From positions 4,610,001-4,674,000 of the forward strand of contig JACJYL010000001.1 of the NCBI GenBank assembly GCA_020636105.1: 64,000 nt of DNA, written 5' to 3'. Of this stretch, positions 42,546-51,921 are shown in pieces. The stretch is from Lewinellaceae bacterium (GTDB lineage Bacteria > Bacteroidota > Bacteroidia > Chitinophagales > Saprospiraceae). The translations under genes were made by a program, and so were the position numbers. The number at the start of each line of letters is the position of its first letter. The stretch's first letter is position 1. The notes beneath the pieces are model-generated. The model worked only from the letters and a program-made list of their open reading frames with translations. It did not search any database and was not told where the DNA came from.

Positions 42546-44555
42546 ATGTTTAAAAAATGTTCGGTTAGCCTCCTTGGTTTTGGGCTTTTGCTGGTGTTGG
42601 CCACTTCATGCCGCCCCCCCGGGGAAAAAGGGAATTTGTCGGTCAATGCCCTTTTTACGGATCACATGGTTCTTCAGCAACAGACAGAAGTGTCTTTTTG
42701 GGGAAGTTATGCACCAAAAGGGGAAGTTCGGGTTTCCGGCAGTTGGGGGAAAGAAACCACTGCCATTGCTGACGATAAAGGAAGTTGGAAACTTAACCTT
42801 ACCACCCCGGAAGCAGGAGGGCCTTTTACGGTTGATATTGTTACCCGTGACACGACTATTGCAATAAAGGATGTTATGATCGGGGAAGTATGGCTGGCTT
42901 CGGGGCAATCCAATATGGAAATGCCGTTATCCGGATGGCCTCCAAATGATACCATTCTGAATTCGGCAGCTGAAATTCAGCAGGCTGATTTTCCCGGTAT
43001 AAGGATGTTTACCGTAACCCGAAACTGTTTGCCCGAACCGACCTTGGATATTGTCGGGACATGGGAAGTAGCTTCGCCAGAAACCGTAGGGGCCTTTAGC
43101 GCCTCCGCTTACTTTTTTGCCAAACGGCTCCATCGGGAACTCAATGTGCCTGTAGGCATCATCCACTCCAGTTGGGGCGGCACTCCTGCGGAGGCCTGGA
43201 CGAGTCAGGAAAAATTGAAAACCCTGGGGGATTTTGATGAAGCCATGGCTGAAATGAATGATCCTGCGCCCAGGAATATTACCAAAGCATGGTTTGATCG
43301 CTGGGAGACGCTTGAGATTCCCCAGACCGAGGAGGAGTGGAATTCTGCCAATTTCAGGGATAGCGGGGTGGAAGCCTCTGGTTTTGATGATGCCGGCTGG
43401 CCGGTTGTTGAATTGCCGGGAGCCTTTGATAACCTTAAAACCGGCACATTTGACGGCATTGCCTGGTTCAGGAAAAAGATAAACGTAACAGATGTAAGTT
43501 CGGACTATACCTTACGTATCGGGGCCATTGATGACATGGATGTGACTTATGTCAACGGGCAGCAAATTGGGGAAATGATGGGCAGCGGTAAGTGGAATGT
43601 GGCAAGAACTTATACCATCCCCAAATCGGTACTGACGGAAGGCGAAAATACCATTGCCATCCGGGTGGTGGATACCGGCGGCGGCGGATCATTCACCGGG
43701 CCGTTTGAGATGACCAATGCCTCAGGAAAAACCGTAAGCCTTGAAGGCAGCTGGAAGTTTTTACCACGGGCAGAAATATTCGAAAACCTTTTTTACCTGT
43801 ATGACTACCCTACCTTTGACCTTGCGCAGCGCCCTGAAATTCATACATTTAATGCAAGCCTTCCCACGGTTTTATATAATGGGATGATCAGCCCGTTGAT
43901 TCCTTATACCATCAAAGGAGCGATCTGGTACCAGGGCGAAGCCAATGTAGGCCGTGCGGAACAATACAAAAAGCTCTTCCCGGCGATGATCACCGACTGG
44001 CGTGAACGTTGGGGCAGCGAATTTCCATTTTACTTTGTTCAGATTGCGCCATATCGGTATAATGGTTCGCCGGATGCCAGCCAGGATGTCAGTCAACTGC
44101 TCAGAGATGCTCAAAGGGATGCTTTGAAAACGCCCAGAACGGGCATGGTAGTAACCATGGACATCGGGAATTTTGCCAATATACATCCGGCCAACAAACC
44201 TGATGTGGGTGCCCGATTGGCCGGGTTGGCCCTCGCCAATGACTATGGAAAGGATCTGGTGGCTTCCGGGCCTTTATTTAAGTCCCTGGAAATTTCAGGT
44301 AACAGCCTGATCCTGGATTTTGATCATAAAGGCAGTGGCCTGATGACTCACAGTGACCTGACAGGCTTTGAGATTGCAGGTGCGGATAAAAATTTTGTTC
44401 CGGCGGAAGCCAAAATTTTTGGCGACAAGATACAGGTTGCTGCTTCGACAGTTTCCGAACCTCTTTATGCCCGCTATGCCTGGCGTGATAACGGGGTGGC
44501 GACCCTTTTTAATAAGGAAGGATTACCAGCCTCTTCGTTTACCACGGAGGAGTAA
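42546..44555 (+). CDS. sialate O-acetylesterase-like lipoprotein (SASA)
   Basis: A 669-aa lipoprotein (lipobox ATSC, Cys 22) of the SASA/SGNH type. Catalytic Ser in LASGQSNMEMP (near residue 120), GGTPAEAW, a galactose-binding-like insert (residues about 260-400, AWFRKKINVTD), GAIWYQGEANV, and the C-terminal Asp-His pair in DIGNFANIHPANK. It removes acetyl groups from sialic acid or other sugars (xylan and related acetyl-glycans also occur in this family). It lies in the fucosidase/amylase cluster, between the sensor-cyclase/GNAT pair and a GH13 gene, so it probably helps to clear decorated glycans for those glycosidases. Confidence 0.9.
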   Translation: MFKKCSVSLLGFGLLLVLATSCRPPGEKGNLSVNALFTDHMVLQQQTEVSFWGSYAPKGEVRVSGSWGKETTAIADDKGSWKLNLTTPEAGGPFTVDIVTRDTTIAIKDVMIGEVWLASGQSNMEMPLSGWPPNDTILNSAAEIQQADFPGIRMFTVTRNCLPEPTLDIVGTWEVASPETVGAFSASAYFFAKRLHRELNVPVGIIHSSWGGTPAEAWTSQEKLKTLGDFDEAMAEMNDPAPRNITKAWFDRWETLEIPQTEEEWNSANFRDSGVEASGFDDAGWPVVELPGAFDNLKTGTFDGIAWFRKKINVTDVSSDYTLRIGAIDDMDVTYVNGQQIGEMMGSGKWNVARTYTIPKSVLTEGENTIAIRVVDTGGGGSFTGPFEMTNASGKTVSLEGSWKFLPRAEIFENLFYLYDYPTFDLAQRPEIHTFNASLPTVLYNGMISPLIPYTIKGAIWYQGEANVGRAEQYKKLFPAMITDWRERWGSEFPFYFVQIAPYRYNGSPDASQDVSQLLRDAQRDALKTPRTGMVVTMDIGNFANIHPANKPDVGARLAGLALANDYGKDLVASGPLFKSLEISGNSLILDFDHKGSGLMTHSDLTGFEIAGADKNFVPAEAKIFGDKIQVAASTVSEPLYARYAWRDNGVATLFNKEGLPASSFTTEE

Positions 44556-44747
44556 ATAATCCCTGAGGTTATCTTTTGATATTTGGGTTATTCATGCAAA
44601 CATTGCTTTTGGTGCCTGATTTTTTGAGAACCGCATGGGGGTACAAAATCTTTGGAGAATAATATGATTCGTATTTAAATTTACCAAAACGGGCATTCCG
44701 GTGCAGGAAAAACGGCATGGGAGTGTCCTGAAAACACAAGGATTTCA

Positions 44748-46511
44748 ATGGAATTAATTAACTATTTGAAAGGCTTCGCCGGTTTGTTTTTCCTGCTCAT
44801 TATTTTCGGAAGTTGTACACAACAATCGCAGACCGTGACTGAAACAAATAAACAGGACCGAATTTGGTGGAAAGAAGCGGTTATTTATCAGATTTATCCC
44901 CGCAGTTTTAAGGATACAAATGGAGATGGAGTGGGAGATCTGGGGGGAATCATCGAAAAACTGGATTACATCAAAAGCCTTGGGGTGGATATAGTTTGGC
45001 TCAATCCTATTTATAGCTCACCTAATGATGACAATGGTTACGACATCAGTAATTACAGGGCCATTATGGATGAATTTGGAACCATGGAGGATTTTGATGC
45101 GATGCTTCAGGGCATGCACGACCGGGGCCTTAAATTCGTCATGGATGTGGTGGTCAATCACAGTAGTGATGAACATGAATGGTTCAAGCAATCGAGAAGC
45201 TCAAGGGATAATCCTTACCGCGATTATTACCACTGGTGGCCCGCTGAAAAAGGAAAGCCCAACTACCGTTGGAGTTATTTTGATGAAAATGGAGATGCCT
45301 GGCGGTACGATTCCCTGACCGATGCTTATTACCTGCACTATTTTTCAAGGAAACAGCCGGATCTCAACTGGGAGAATCCAAAGGTAAGGCAGGAAGTTTA
45401 CGACATAATGAAATTCTGGGCCGAAAAAGGGGTGGACGGGTTCCGTCTCGATGCTTTCCAGTTTGTGGCTAAAGACACTACATTCCCTGCATTGCCGCAA
45501 GGATATGAAAAGGATGTAAGGAATGTCATCAAATATTACGGCATGGGGCCGAATTTGCATGATTACCTTAAGGAAATGAATCGTGAGGTTTTGAGCAAAT
45601 ATGACGTATTCGCTGTATCGGAAGGTGCGGGCAGTACTTTTGAAGATGCGCATGACCTCGTTGATTCCGACAGGAATGAGTTGCAAATGGCTTATCATTT
45701 TGAGGGCGTTGATCTGGCCAACAGGATGGAAGGTTTTACCTTGATGGAATTTAAAGACCTGTTTTCCCGGTGGGATAGTGCCTTTGCCCGGAACGGCTGG
45801 CAATCCATTTTTCTGGCCAATCACGATAATGCGAGAATGGTAAACAGGTACGTCAGCAACAAGCCTGAATTCAGGGCTGCTGCTTCCAAAATGCTCAATA
45901 CGTTCATTCTGAGCATGAGAGGGACACCCTATTGTTATTATGGCGATGAACTTGGGATGACCAATATCGGGTTCGATAAAATTGAAGATTATAAGGATAT
46001 CGCGGCCCTGAATGGATACAAAAAGGTGGTTCATGAAGGTGGCGATATCGATCTCTTTATGAAAAAACTGAAATATTTTTCCCGCGATAACGGCCGCACT
46101 CCCATGCAATGGGACGCTTCCGAAAATGCAGGTTTTTCAACGGCTGCCCCCTGGCTGACCGTTAACCCGAACTACGTTAAATTAAACGTCGTTTATCAGG
46201 AACAGGATCCCAATAGCTGCCTGAATTATTTTAGGAAAATGGTTAAACTCAGAAAGGAAAACCCTATACTGATCTATGGTACTTATCAATTGTTGCAACG
46301 CGAACATCCTCAGATTTATGCCTATACGAGGACCTTGGACAACCAAAAAGTATTGATCCTGCTGAATTTTTCACAGGAAAATGCAAGTATTGAACTCGAA
46401 GAAGCCGGTTTGGCCGGGGACCTGCTGATCAATAATTATGAATCTCTGGAGCGCAACGGAAAAACCATTTCATTGCAACCCTGCCAGGCGGTTATTTTTT
46501 CAATGCAATAA
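44748..46511 (+). CDS. alpha-glucosidase/oligo-1,6-glucosidase-type lipoprotein (GH13)
   Basis: A 587-aa lipoprotein (lipobox FGSC, Cys 23) of the oligosaccharide-cleaving GH13 group: YQIYPRSFKDTNGDGVGDL, DVVVNHSS, nucleophile Asp in VDGFRLDAFQF, acid/base Glu in VFAVSEGAG and Asp in FLANHDNAR. The NGYDISNY element after beta-2 is that of alpha-glucosidases, oligo-1,6-glucosidases and trehalose-6-phosphate hydrolases. A C-terminal beta domain is present. Being lipid-anchored, it probably cuts maltodextrin or isomaltose outside the inner membrane. It complements the shorter GH13 at 36385. Confidence 0.9.
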   Translation: MELINYLKGFAGLFFLLIIFGSCTQQSQTVTETNKQDRIWWKEAVIYQIYPRSFKDTNGDGVGDLGGIIEKLDYIKSLGVDIVWLNPIYSSPNDDNGYDISNYRAIMDEFGTMEDFDAMLQGMHDRGLKFVMDVVVNHSSDEHEWFKQSRSSRDNPYRDYYHWWPAEKGKPNYRWSYFDENGDAWRYDSLTDAYYLHYFSRKQPDLNWENPKVRQEVYDIMKFWAEKGVDGFRLDAFQFVAKDTTFPALPQGYEKDVRNVIKYYGMGPNLHDYLKEMNREVLSKYDVFAVSEGAGSTFEDAHDLVDSDRNELQMAYHFEGVDLANRMEGFTLMEFKDLFSRWDSAFARNGWQSIFLANHDNARMVNRYVSNKPEFRAAASKMLNTFILSMRGTPYCYYGDELGMTNIGFDKIEDYKDIAALNGYKKVVHEGGDIDLFMKKLKYFSRDNGRTPMQWDASENAGFSTAAPWLTVNPNYVKLNVVYQEQDPNSCLNYFRKMVKLRKENPILIYGTYQLLQREHPQIYAYTRTLDNQKVLILLNFSQENASIELEEAGLAGDLLINNYESLERNGKTISLQPCQAVIFSMQ

Positions 46512-46612
46512 ACTCATAAAAATGGAGGATGCCAGCGTTTTATGGAAAAATCGGTGCTCCCAACAGAGGAATTATTATTTTTGCCAACATTAATAATTTT
46601 AAGCATCTGTTT

Positions 46613-47305
46613 ATGTACCTTAAAATGCGTTTTTTCTTACTTTTCTGCTTGTCCGTTTTTCTCTTTTCCTGCAGCCACGATTCCCAGCAAAACAGTCTGA
46701 AATCATTGGCTAAAATGGTGGAGCCCAATTTCACCGGAAAACAGGAAGCGACTGATCAGATCAATCAACTGACCACAGATTACCTGGCTACATTCAATTC
46801 AGACTCCACGAGTTTTGAGGATCGCTACAAACTGTTTTCCAATCGTTATTTAAGCAAATATCAGGGATTGATCAATCATGCCCTGGTGACAAAAAAGTCA
46901 ACCCTTGAGACCCTGACCCTTGGTGATCAAATCCAGGTTTTCAGCCTTAGAAATACTTTTAGTGCGGATACCCTTGTCGGGCTTTCCGTGAAAGAAGTTC
47001 TGGCCAAAATAAACGAAGGGTTAATGTATCTGGGTATGAGCGAAGCCAGACTTGAGAACCTGATGTTTTATAGCGGGCAGGAAGCTGTCGGAGGTATAAA
47101 GTCAACCTTTTCCATTGCCCCTGTCGCTTTCCTGAAAGAAGACGGTATTTGGAAAATTGATCCCATGGGAGACCCGTTACACCAAAAGATGAAAGAAGAA
47201 AAACTGGCCAGCCTGCAACAAAAGACCTATGCGGAGTATAAGACTTTTATGCACGAGGCGCTTCAGCTGACAGACGAGAGTTGGGTGCCGTTGAAGGATA
47301 GGTAA
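46613..47305 (+). CDS. lipoprotein of unknown function
   Basis: About 230 aa from ATG 46613 (ATG 46625 is equally possible); the frame opens at 46529 but the lipoprotein signal MRFFLLFCLSVFLFSC starts at 46625. The mature part is mainly helical with a KSLAKMVEPNFTG segment and a C-terminal AYKTF-type tail. No domain is recognised. It is 100 bases after the GH13 gene and could belong to the same transcript. A weak TAnnTTTG box (TATTTTTG, 46576-46583) precedes the chosen start. Confidence 0.7.
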   Translation: MYLKMRFFLLFCLSVFLFSCSHDSQQNSLKSLAKMVEPNFTGKQEATDQINQLTTDYLATFNSDSTSFEDRYKLFSNRYLSKYQGLINHALVTKKSTLETLTLGDQIQVFSLRNTFSADTLVGLSVKEVLAKINEGLMYLGMSEARLENLMFYSGQEAVGGIKSTFSIAPVAFLKEDGIWKIDPMGDPLHQKMKEEKLASLQQKTYAEYKTFMHEALQLTDESWVPLKDR

Positions 47306-47362
47306 AAGATACAATTGAGTTGGCGGTGATATTAACAAGGTTTAACATAAAACCAGCAATCA

Positions 47363-47938
47363 ATGCAAAAACTTCCTTTTGATCCTTTTCCAGCCCTTTC
47401 CGGTGAAAACCTGCTTTTAAGGGAAGTCCTTTATGCTGATATGCATGCCCTGTGGGAGATTTCATTTTACGACGGGCAACCGGCCCGATCCGCAGAAGAA
47501 GCCTGGGAAATGCAAAAAAGGATCATTGTCGATTATGCCGCCGGAAATTCCGTGCATTGGGCCATTGTCGATCCCGTAACCCAATCGGTGGTCGGGACAT
47601 GCGGATATTACCGTGGTTTTGAAGCCGAATCGGGAGAGTTGGGATGTGTCTTGTTGCCTCAGCACCGGCAAAAGGGTTTTATGACCACGGCGCTGGGGAT
47701 GACCATTCAATTCGGTTTTGATACGCTTGGGTTGAAAAGGATAACAGCCCTGACCCATGAGGAAAACGCCAGGGCCATCCGTCTGCTCGAAAGGCTTGGG
47801 TTTGTGAAAGAAGTGGACAGAAAGGATGACTTGATAATATTTTCGAAGGAAAAAGGACCGCATGAGGCTATAAAAGGAAGCTCAGGAAAGACGAAGAAAA
47901 AACGCTGCAACACAGAAACATTAGCCCGACGGCCATGA
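47363..47938 (+). CDS. GNAT acetyltransferase (RimJ/RimL type)
   Basis: A 191-aa protein with the RimJ/RimL-type GNAT core: LSGENLLLREVLYADMHAL, VVGTCGYYRGF, LLPQHRQKGFMTTAL (acetyl-CoA loop), HEENARAIRLLERLGF. The domain ends near residue 165. The last 25 residues (KKKRCNTETLARRP) have no GNAT homology and lie over the N-terminal coding part of the next (Fur) gene in another frame. The tail is probably run-on rather than functional. The stop overlaps the Fur ATG by the ATGA arrangement. Confidence 0.85.
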   Translation: MQKLPFDPFPALSGENLLLREVLYADMHALWEISFYDGQPARSAEEAWEMQKRIIVDYAAGNSVHWAIVDPVTQSVVGTCGYYRGFEAESGELGCVLLPQHRQKGFMTTALGMTIQFGFDTLGLKRITALTHEENARAIRLLERLGFVKEVDRKDDLIIFSKEKGPHEAIKGSSGKTKKKRCNTETLARRP

Positions 47939-48294
47939 GGCTTTTAGTCCTTCAGTATTTATCGGAACAAAAGGCTGCCGTTTCGCTTAAGGACCTGGAA
48001 GCCGGGCTGGAACGAGCCGACCGGTCCACTTTGTTCAGAACACTGAAAACTTTTGAAGAAAACAAACTCATCCACCGCATCGACGACGGTTCGGGTTCCG
48101 TGAAATATGCTTTATGTTATGAAGATTGTGAATGTGCCCCGGAGGATATGCACTACCATTTCCACTGTACCCGGTGCGATGCCACTTATTGTCTGAATTC
48201 CGTCAGTATTCCATCAATTGAACTGCCCCTTAATTTCCGTCTCCAGCAGGCAAACCTCGTGATCAAAGGCATTTGCGCCAATTGTAACCATTAA
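47935..48294 (+). CDS. Fur family metal regulator
   Basis: A 119-aa protein of the Fur/Zur/PerR family: winged helix with ERADRSTLFRTLKTFEENKLIHRI, then the metal-binding HYHFHCTRCDATYC stretch, and a C-terminal CANC, two CxxC pairs for a structural zinc. ATG 47935 is the first ATG, but the same frame upstream reads KTLQHRNISPTAM, which matches the usual Fur N-terminal helix before MRLLVL. That helix has no ATG start and lies inside the GNAT gene. So the protein either starts from a non-ATG codon or has lost its N-terminus. The metal specificity cannot be told. Confidence 0.85.
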   Translation: MRLLVLQYLSEQKAAVSLKDLEAGLERADRSTLFRTLKTFEENKLIHRIDDGSGSVKYALCYEDCECAPEDMHYHFHCTRCDATYCLNSVSIPSIELPLNFRLQQANLVIKGICANCNH

Positions 48295-48303
48295 TAATAA
48301 AGC

Positions 48304-48556
48304 CCACTCGTTACGACACCCCGCCGTACACGGACAAAAAACACGAACTGCTCGGGTTTCTTACTTCGGCTTTTTTCTCCTCATGCCCAATGCCGTCACC
48401 TTCGGGCTGGGGTTGGTCAGTTATGTGAGTATTTCCGTACAGATCCGGTTGGAAGAGCAGTACCTGGCGCAAAAACAGGGAGAGCCCTATCTTGTCTACA
48501 AAGGCGTGGTCAACAGGTGGATGGGAAGACACCGGTCAAAAGAAGGGGGCATTTGA
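48304..48556 (+). pseudogene. isoprenylcysteine methyltransferase-like fragment
   Basis: Two frames of a small membrane methyltransferase C-terminus. One gives DTPPYTDKKHELLG (around 48318-48357). The other runs through SYFGFFLLMPNAVTFGLG and IRLEEQYLAQKQGEPYLVYK, ending at TGA 48554. The IRLEE-L...GE-Y-Y pattern is the C-terminal hallmark of the ICMT/MddA group. The N-terminal membrane part and the RHP box are gone. A strong hairpin lies 70 bases downstream. Confidence 0.65.
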
Positions 48557-48623
48557 CAACCTGTATTGTTTGGTATGGAGGTTTCATATGGTTCAAATGG
48601 TTCCCTAACAAAAGTGCCATCGC

Positions 48624-48670
48624 CACTCCATGTATTGAGGGTGACGGCGTCACCCTCAATACATGGAGTG
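48624..48670. repeat. perfect 22-bp stem hairpin
   Basis: CACTCCATGTATTGAGGGTGAC (48624-48645) is exactly complementary to 48649-48670, with a GGC loop. A weaker outer stem (AAGTGCC/GGCAC) and a second small hairpin (GTGCTGTAAGCAC) flank it. No T tract follows. It is the longest short-loop palindrome in the window and may be an RNA or a site for a dimeric protein. It could also come from template switching. Confidence 0.7.
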
Positions 48671-48838
48671 AAAGTGAGTGCTGTAAGCACGGCACATTTT
48701 TCGAGTCTTTTCAACCGGATATTTTTTTTGAATAATAGGTCTAATTTTTATTTGGTAATGAACTAAATCTCCTTAAAAGTGTCATTATCCTGTAACTCTT
48801 TGTTACCGAAAAACAAAGCTTTAAACGCGCATTTCCGG

Positions 48839-49774
48839 ATGCGGAAAAATCACATAAACTTGAAGAGCGAAACGTATATAGAACTCGACAGCGTCAGCAA
48901 AAACTACAAAAAATTTAAGGCGGTCGATGAGCTGTCGCTAAAGGTCTACAAGGGAGATATTTATGGTTTTCTGGGGCCTAATGGCGCAGGAAAAAGCACC
49001 AGCATCCGCATGATGCTCTCCCTGATTAAACCTACTGGTGGAGCCATTAAACTCTTTGGGCAGGATCTTGCCCATAATCGCTACAAGACGCTTAGCCGAA
49101 TCGGGGCATTGATTGAAAAACCCGATTTTTACAAATACCTTACAGCAAGGGAAAATCTGGAGATCCTTGGAAAAATTTCCGAGGTAAAAAACCTGACTCG
49201 CAAGATCGATGAGACCCTCGACCTGGTGGGATTACTCGCCCGTTCCGAGAGCAAGGTGAAAACCTTTTCACAAGGGATGCGGCAGCGGCTGGGCATTGCC
49301 CAGACCCTCCTGCACGACCCGGATCTAATTATCCTGGATGAACCGGCCAACGGGCTCGATCCGCAGGGGCAAAAAGAAATGCGCCACCTCATCCAGCGTA
49401 TCAATGTGGAACGTGGGCTTACCATTCTCATTTCAAGTCATATTCTCAATGAGATCGAGCAATTGTGCAACCGGATGGTCATCATCAATAAAGGAAAAAG
49501 CGTGGTGGAAGGTAATGTACAGGAATTACTCAACCAGGGAGAGATGAAAGTCTCCTTTTTTGTAAATGAAGCCGAAAAAGCCGAAAAACTGATCCGGGAA
49601 TCAATCCTGGCCAATCACCTCAACGAATCGGCGGAAGGCAAAATTACCCTTTCCATTGAACAGGAACGCATTTCCGAAGTGAACCGTTTCCTGGTGGAAC
49701 ATGACATCGCCGTCTCAGCCATAAAACCATTACGCTCCCTCGAAGAGTACTTCATCAACATCACCACCGCATGA
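48839..49774 (+). CDS. ABC transporter ATP-binding protein
   Basis: A 311-aa ATPase of an exporter of the BcrA/NatA group: IELDSVSKNYKKFKAVDELSL, Walker A GPNGAGKST, signature SQGMRQRLGIAQTL, Walker B LIILDEPANGLDP and the His switch ISSHIL. The C-terminal 70 residues (EQERISEVNRFLVEHDIAVSAIK) are the usual dimer/regulatory tail. ATG 48839 is preferred to upstream starts because homologues begin near the ELDSV strand. The stop overlaps the permease start (ATGA), so the two are coupled. Confidence 0.9.
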   Translation: MRKNHINLKSETYIELDSVSKNYKKFKAVDELSLKVYKGDIYGFLGPNGAGKSTSIRMMLSLIKPTGGAIKLFGQDLAHNRYKTLSRIGALIEKPDFYKYLTARENLEILGKISEVKNLTRKIDETLDLVGLLARSESKVKTFSQGMRQRLGIAQTLLHDPDLIILDEPANGLDPQGQKEMRHLIQRINVERGLTILISSHILNEIEQLCNRMVIINKGKSVVEGNVQELLNQGEMKVSFFVNEAEKAEKLIRESILANHLNESAEGKITLSIEQERISEVNRFLVEHDIAVSAIKPLRSLEEYFINITTA

Positions 49775-50616
49775 AATCATTGAATACACTCATAAAGATC
49801 GAACTGTTTAAGATTTTCAAAAAGGGAAGGACTTATATCGGTTTCGGGGCCATTTTCCTGATCATCGTTGCCATCCAGGCGGGCATTTATTTCGAAGGGC
49901 AAAACCTGTTCGATTTCATCATGCAGCAGCTCGACCAAAATTTCCAGTTTGAAGGAAACCTGATCAATGGCTACCTCATCACCTACCTGGTCCTGAATAC
50001 GCTGTGGATTCATGTGCCCATCCTGGTGGCCCTCGTGGCAGGCGACCTCATTGCAGGAGAAGCCAACAGCGGAACCTTCCGGCTCATCCTGACCCGGCCG
50101 ATCAGCAGGACCAAATTGCTCATCGCCAAATTCCTGGCAGGCTGGACTTATACCCTTTTGCTCATCTTGTTTATGATCCTGATCGGAATGGGAGGGGGCA
50201 TTCTCATTTTCGGAAAAGGAGACCTGATGGTGTTTAAAGAATCCATCAACTTTTTCTCCGCCAATGAACTGCCGTGGCGCTTTTTTGCCGCTTTTGCTCA
50301 CGGCACCCTGAGCATGACGGTAGTGGCGGCGCTGGCCTTTATGTTGTCTTCTTTTTCCGACAATTCCATTGGACCCATCATCGGATCGGTGGCCATCATC
50401 ATCGGGATCACCATCATCAGTACCATAGGTTTTAGCTTGATGAAACCGGTGAACCCGTGGCTGTTTACCACCTATCTGCCCGGCTGGCAGGCGTTTTTTG
50501 AATTTGAACTGGATAAAGCCAAAATATTGCGGTCGATTTCCGTGCAAATGGCCTACCTGGTGATTTTCCTGGGCATTGCCTTATATCATTTCAGAAGGAA
50601 GGATATTTTGAGTTAA
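49771..50616 (+). CDS. ABC-2 type permease
   Basis: A 281-aa membrane protein with about six transmembrane helices (first at residues 23-42), coupled to the ATPase by a 4-base overlap. It has the ABC-2 feature of a central GDLIAGEANSGTFRLILTRPISR segment, typical for exporters of lipids, peptides or antibiotics. A Bacteroidota-type efflux pair of unknown cargo. The half-transporter layout suggests a dimer of ATPase and permease. Confidence 0.88.
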   Translation: MKSLNTLIKIELFKIFKKGRTYIGFGAIFLIIVAIQAGIYFEGQNLFDFIMQQLDQNFQFEGNLINGYLITYLVLNTLWIHVPILVALVAGDLIAGEANSGTFRLILTRPISRTKLLIAKFLAGWTYTLLLILFMILIGMGGGILIFGKGDLMVFKESINFFSANELPWRFFAAFAHGTLSMTVVAALAFMLSSFSDNSIGPIIGSVAIIIGITIISTIGFSLMKPVNPWLFTTYLPGWQAFFEFELDKAKILRSISVQMAYLVIFLGIALYHFRRKDILS

Positions 50617-50711
50617 AAATGGGTTCATTGGCATCGGTTCCTGTCAAATTAATCGCGCGTTCAGTAAACCCATTTGATGTAAAATGATGTTATTCATAAA
50701 AACAAAAAATT

Positions 50712-51368
50712 ATGTACAAATCCCTATTCATACTTTCAGCATTATTGCTTTTAGGAATCACTCTGAACGCCCAGGACGCTTCCCGGGATATATTGATGGC
50801 TTTCAAACAAAAGATGGAGAAGGTTGAAAAATATACCGTAGATGCCCGTATCAAGGTGGAAGTGGATTTTATCAACATCAAGGAAAGAAAGGCGAAAGTA
50901 ACTTATACCGCCCCCGATAAATTCGATTTTAAAGCCGAAGGATTTACCCTTTTGCCCAAAAAAGGCATGGAGATGGAATACCTCAATATGATGAACGAAG
51001 GCTTTACCTCCATATTGGTCAAGGAGGAAAAGGTAAGGGGCATCAATACCAGTCTCATCAAGGTCATTCCGGACAATTCGGACGGTGATATCGTCCTGGC
51101 GGAAATGTGGATAGATCCCAAAACATCGGTCATGCACCAGATGCGTACTTTTTCCAAAGATTCAGGAACCTATACGATCAATTTCTTTTTTAGGGATAAT
51201 CCCTACGATCTTCCCGACAAGATAGAGGTAACCTTTGATGTAAAGAACAAGAAACTGCCGGTATCCATTACGGGAGATTTTGAATCTTTGGGAAAGGAGA
51301 CAGATAAGGGGCCCACAGAAGGCAAGGTGACTATTCAGTATGCTAATTATTTGGTGACTGGAAAGTAA
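50712..51368 (+). CDS. LolA-like outer-membrane lipoprotein-sorting protein
   Basis: A 218-aa exported protein (signal ending LNAQ) of the LolA/LolB-like fold: DILMAFKQKMEKVEKYTVDARI, KVTYTAPDKFDFKAEGF, WIDPKTSVMHQMRTFSKDSG and a C-terminal YANYLVTG strand. Members carry lipoproteins across the periplasm or bind other hydrophobic ligands. This one is more diverged than canonical LolA, so another lipid ligand is possible. It stands alone. Confidence 0.78.
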   Translation: MYKSLFILSALLLLGITLNAQDASRDILMAFKQKMEKVEKYTVDARIKVEVDFINIKERKAKVTYTAPDKFDFKAEGFTLLPKKGMEMEYLNMMNEGFTSILVKEEKVRGINTSLIKVIPDNSDGDIVLAEMWIDPKTSVMHQMRTFSKDSGTYTINFFFRDNPYDLPDKIEVTFDVKNKKLPVSITGDFESLGKETDKGPTEGKVTIQYANYLVTGK

Positions 51369-51459
51369 GTCCAGTGTAGAAAAGGGTTTGGTCGTTTGTA
51401 ATTTTCAGTGTAATTTTATCAAATCGCTTAACATTGGATGCTCCATCAAAAAACAACCT

Positions 51460-51885
51460 ATGCACTGGATCTTTCCCGCTATCATGACGGCCGTCTTTTT
51501 CGGCGCTTATAATGTTTTCATAAAACTTGCTTCAGGTCACATCAACCAGATCGTCGGGGCGGTAATCCTACAGGTGGTGGCGGCTCTTTTGGGAGGCCTC
51601 ATTTTATTGATCCTGAAAACAACCGATCAGCCTTTGGAGATTTCGCAAAAAGGCATCAATTATGCGTTGCTGGCGGGTGTATTTGTCGGACTGGCAGAAA
51701 TTACCTCCTTTTATGTGTTCTCTAAAGGTATTTCTGCTTCGGTGGGCATTCCAATTATTATTGGCGGGTCGGTATTGGTCGGCGCGATATTGGGGCTTAC
51801 TTTCCTGAAAGAGTCCCTGGGGCCGGTACAATATTTTGCCATCGCCCTGATCGTTACGGGGGTGGTGCTGCTTTCAGTAAGATGA
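51460..51885 (+). CDS. half-size EamA (DMT) transporter
   Basis: A 141-aa protein with about five transmembrane helices, equal to one EamA half (full members have ten helices). MHWIFPAIMTAVFFGAYNVFIKL and FLKESLGPVQYFAIALIVTGV are the start and end signatures. It may work as a homodimer, as small DMT exporters do. ATG 51460 is chosen; the upstream frame (51388) would add a non-homologous 24 residues. It is 36 bases before the sigma-factor gene. Confidence 0.8.
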   Translation: MHWIFPAIMTAVFFGAYNVFIKLASGHINQIVGAVILQVVAALLGGLILLILKTTDQPLEISQKGINYALLAGVFVGLAEITSFYVFSKGISASVGIPIIIGGSVLVGAILGLTFLKESLGPVQYFAIALIVTGVVLLSVR

Positions 51886-51921
51886 TTAGAAATACAAAAG
51901 AAAATATTACTTTTACAATTC

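Noticed and set aside
45345..46109. 254-codon minus-strand ORF
   Set aside because: Antisense shadow of the GH13 gene.
34198..46511. Classical polysaccharide utilisation locus
   Set aside because: No SusC/SusD pair and no HTCS or ECF regulator within the cluster; called a glycan cluster instead.
49777..50547. 256-codon minus-strand ORF
   Set aside because: Antisense of the ABC permease; highly polar sequence from reversing hydrophobic codons.
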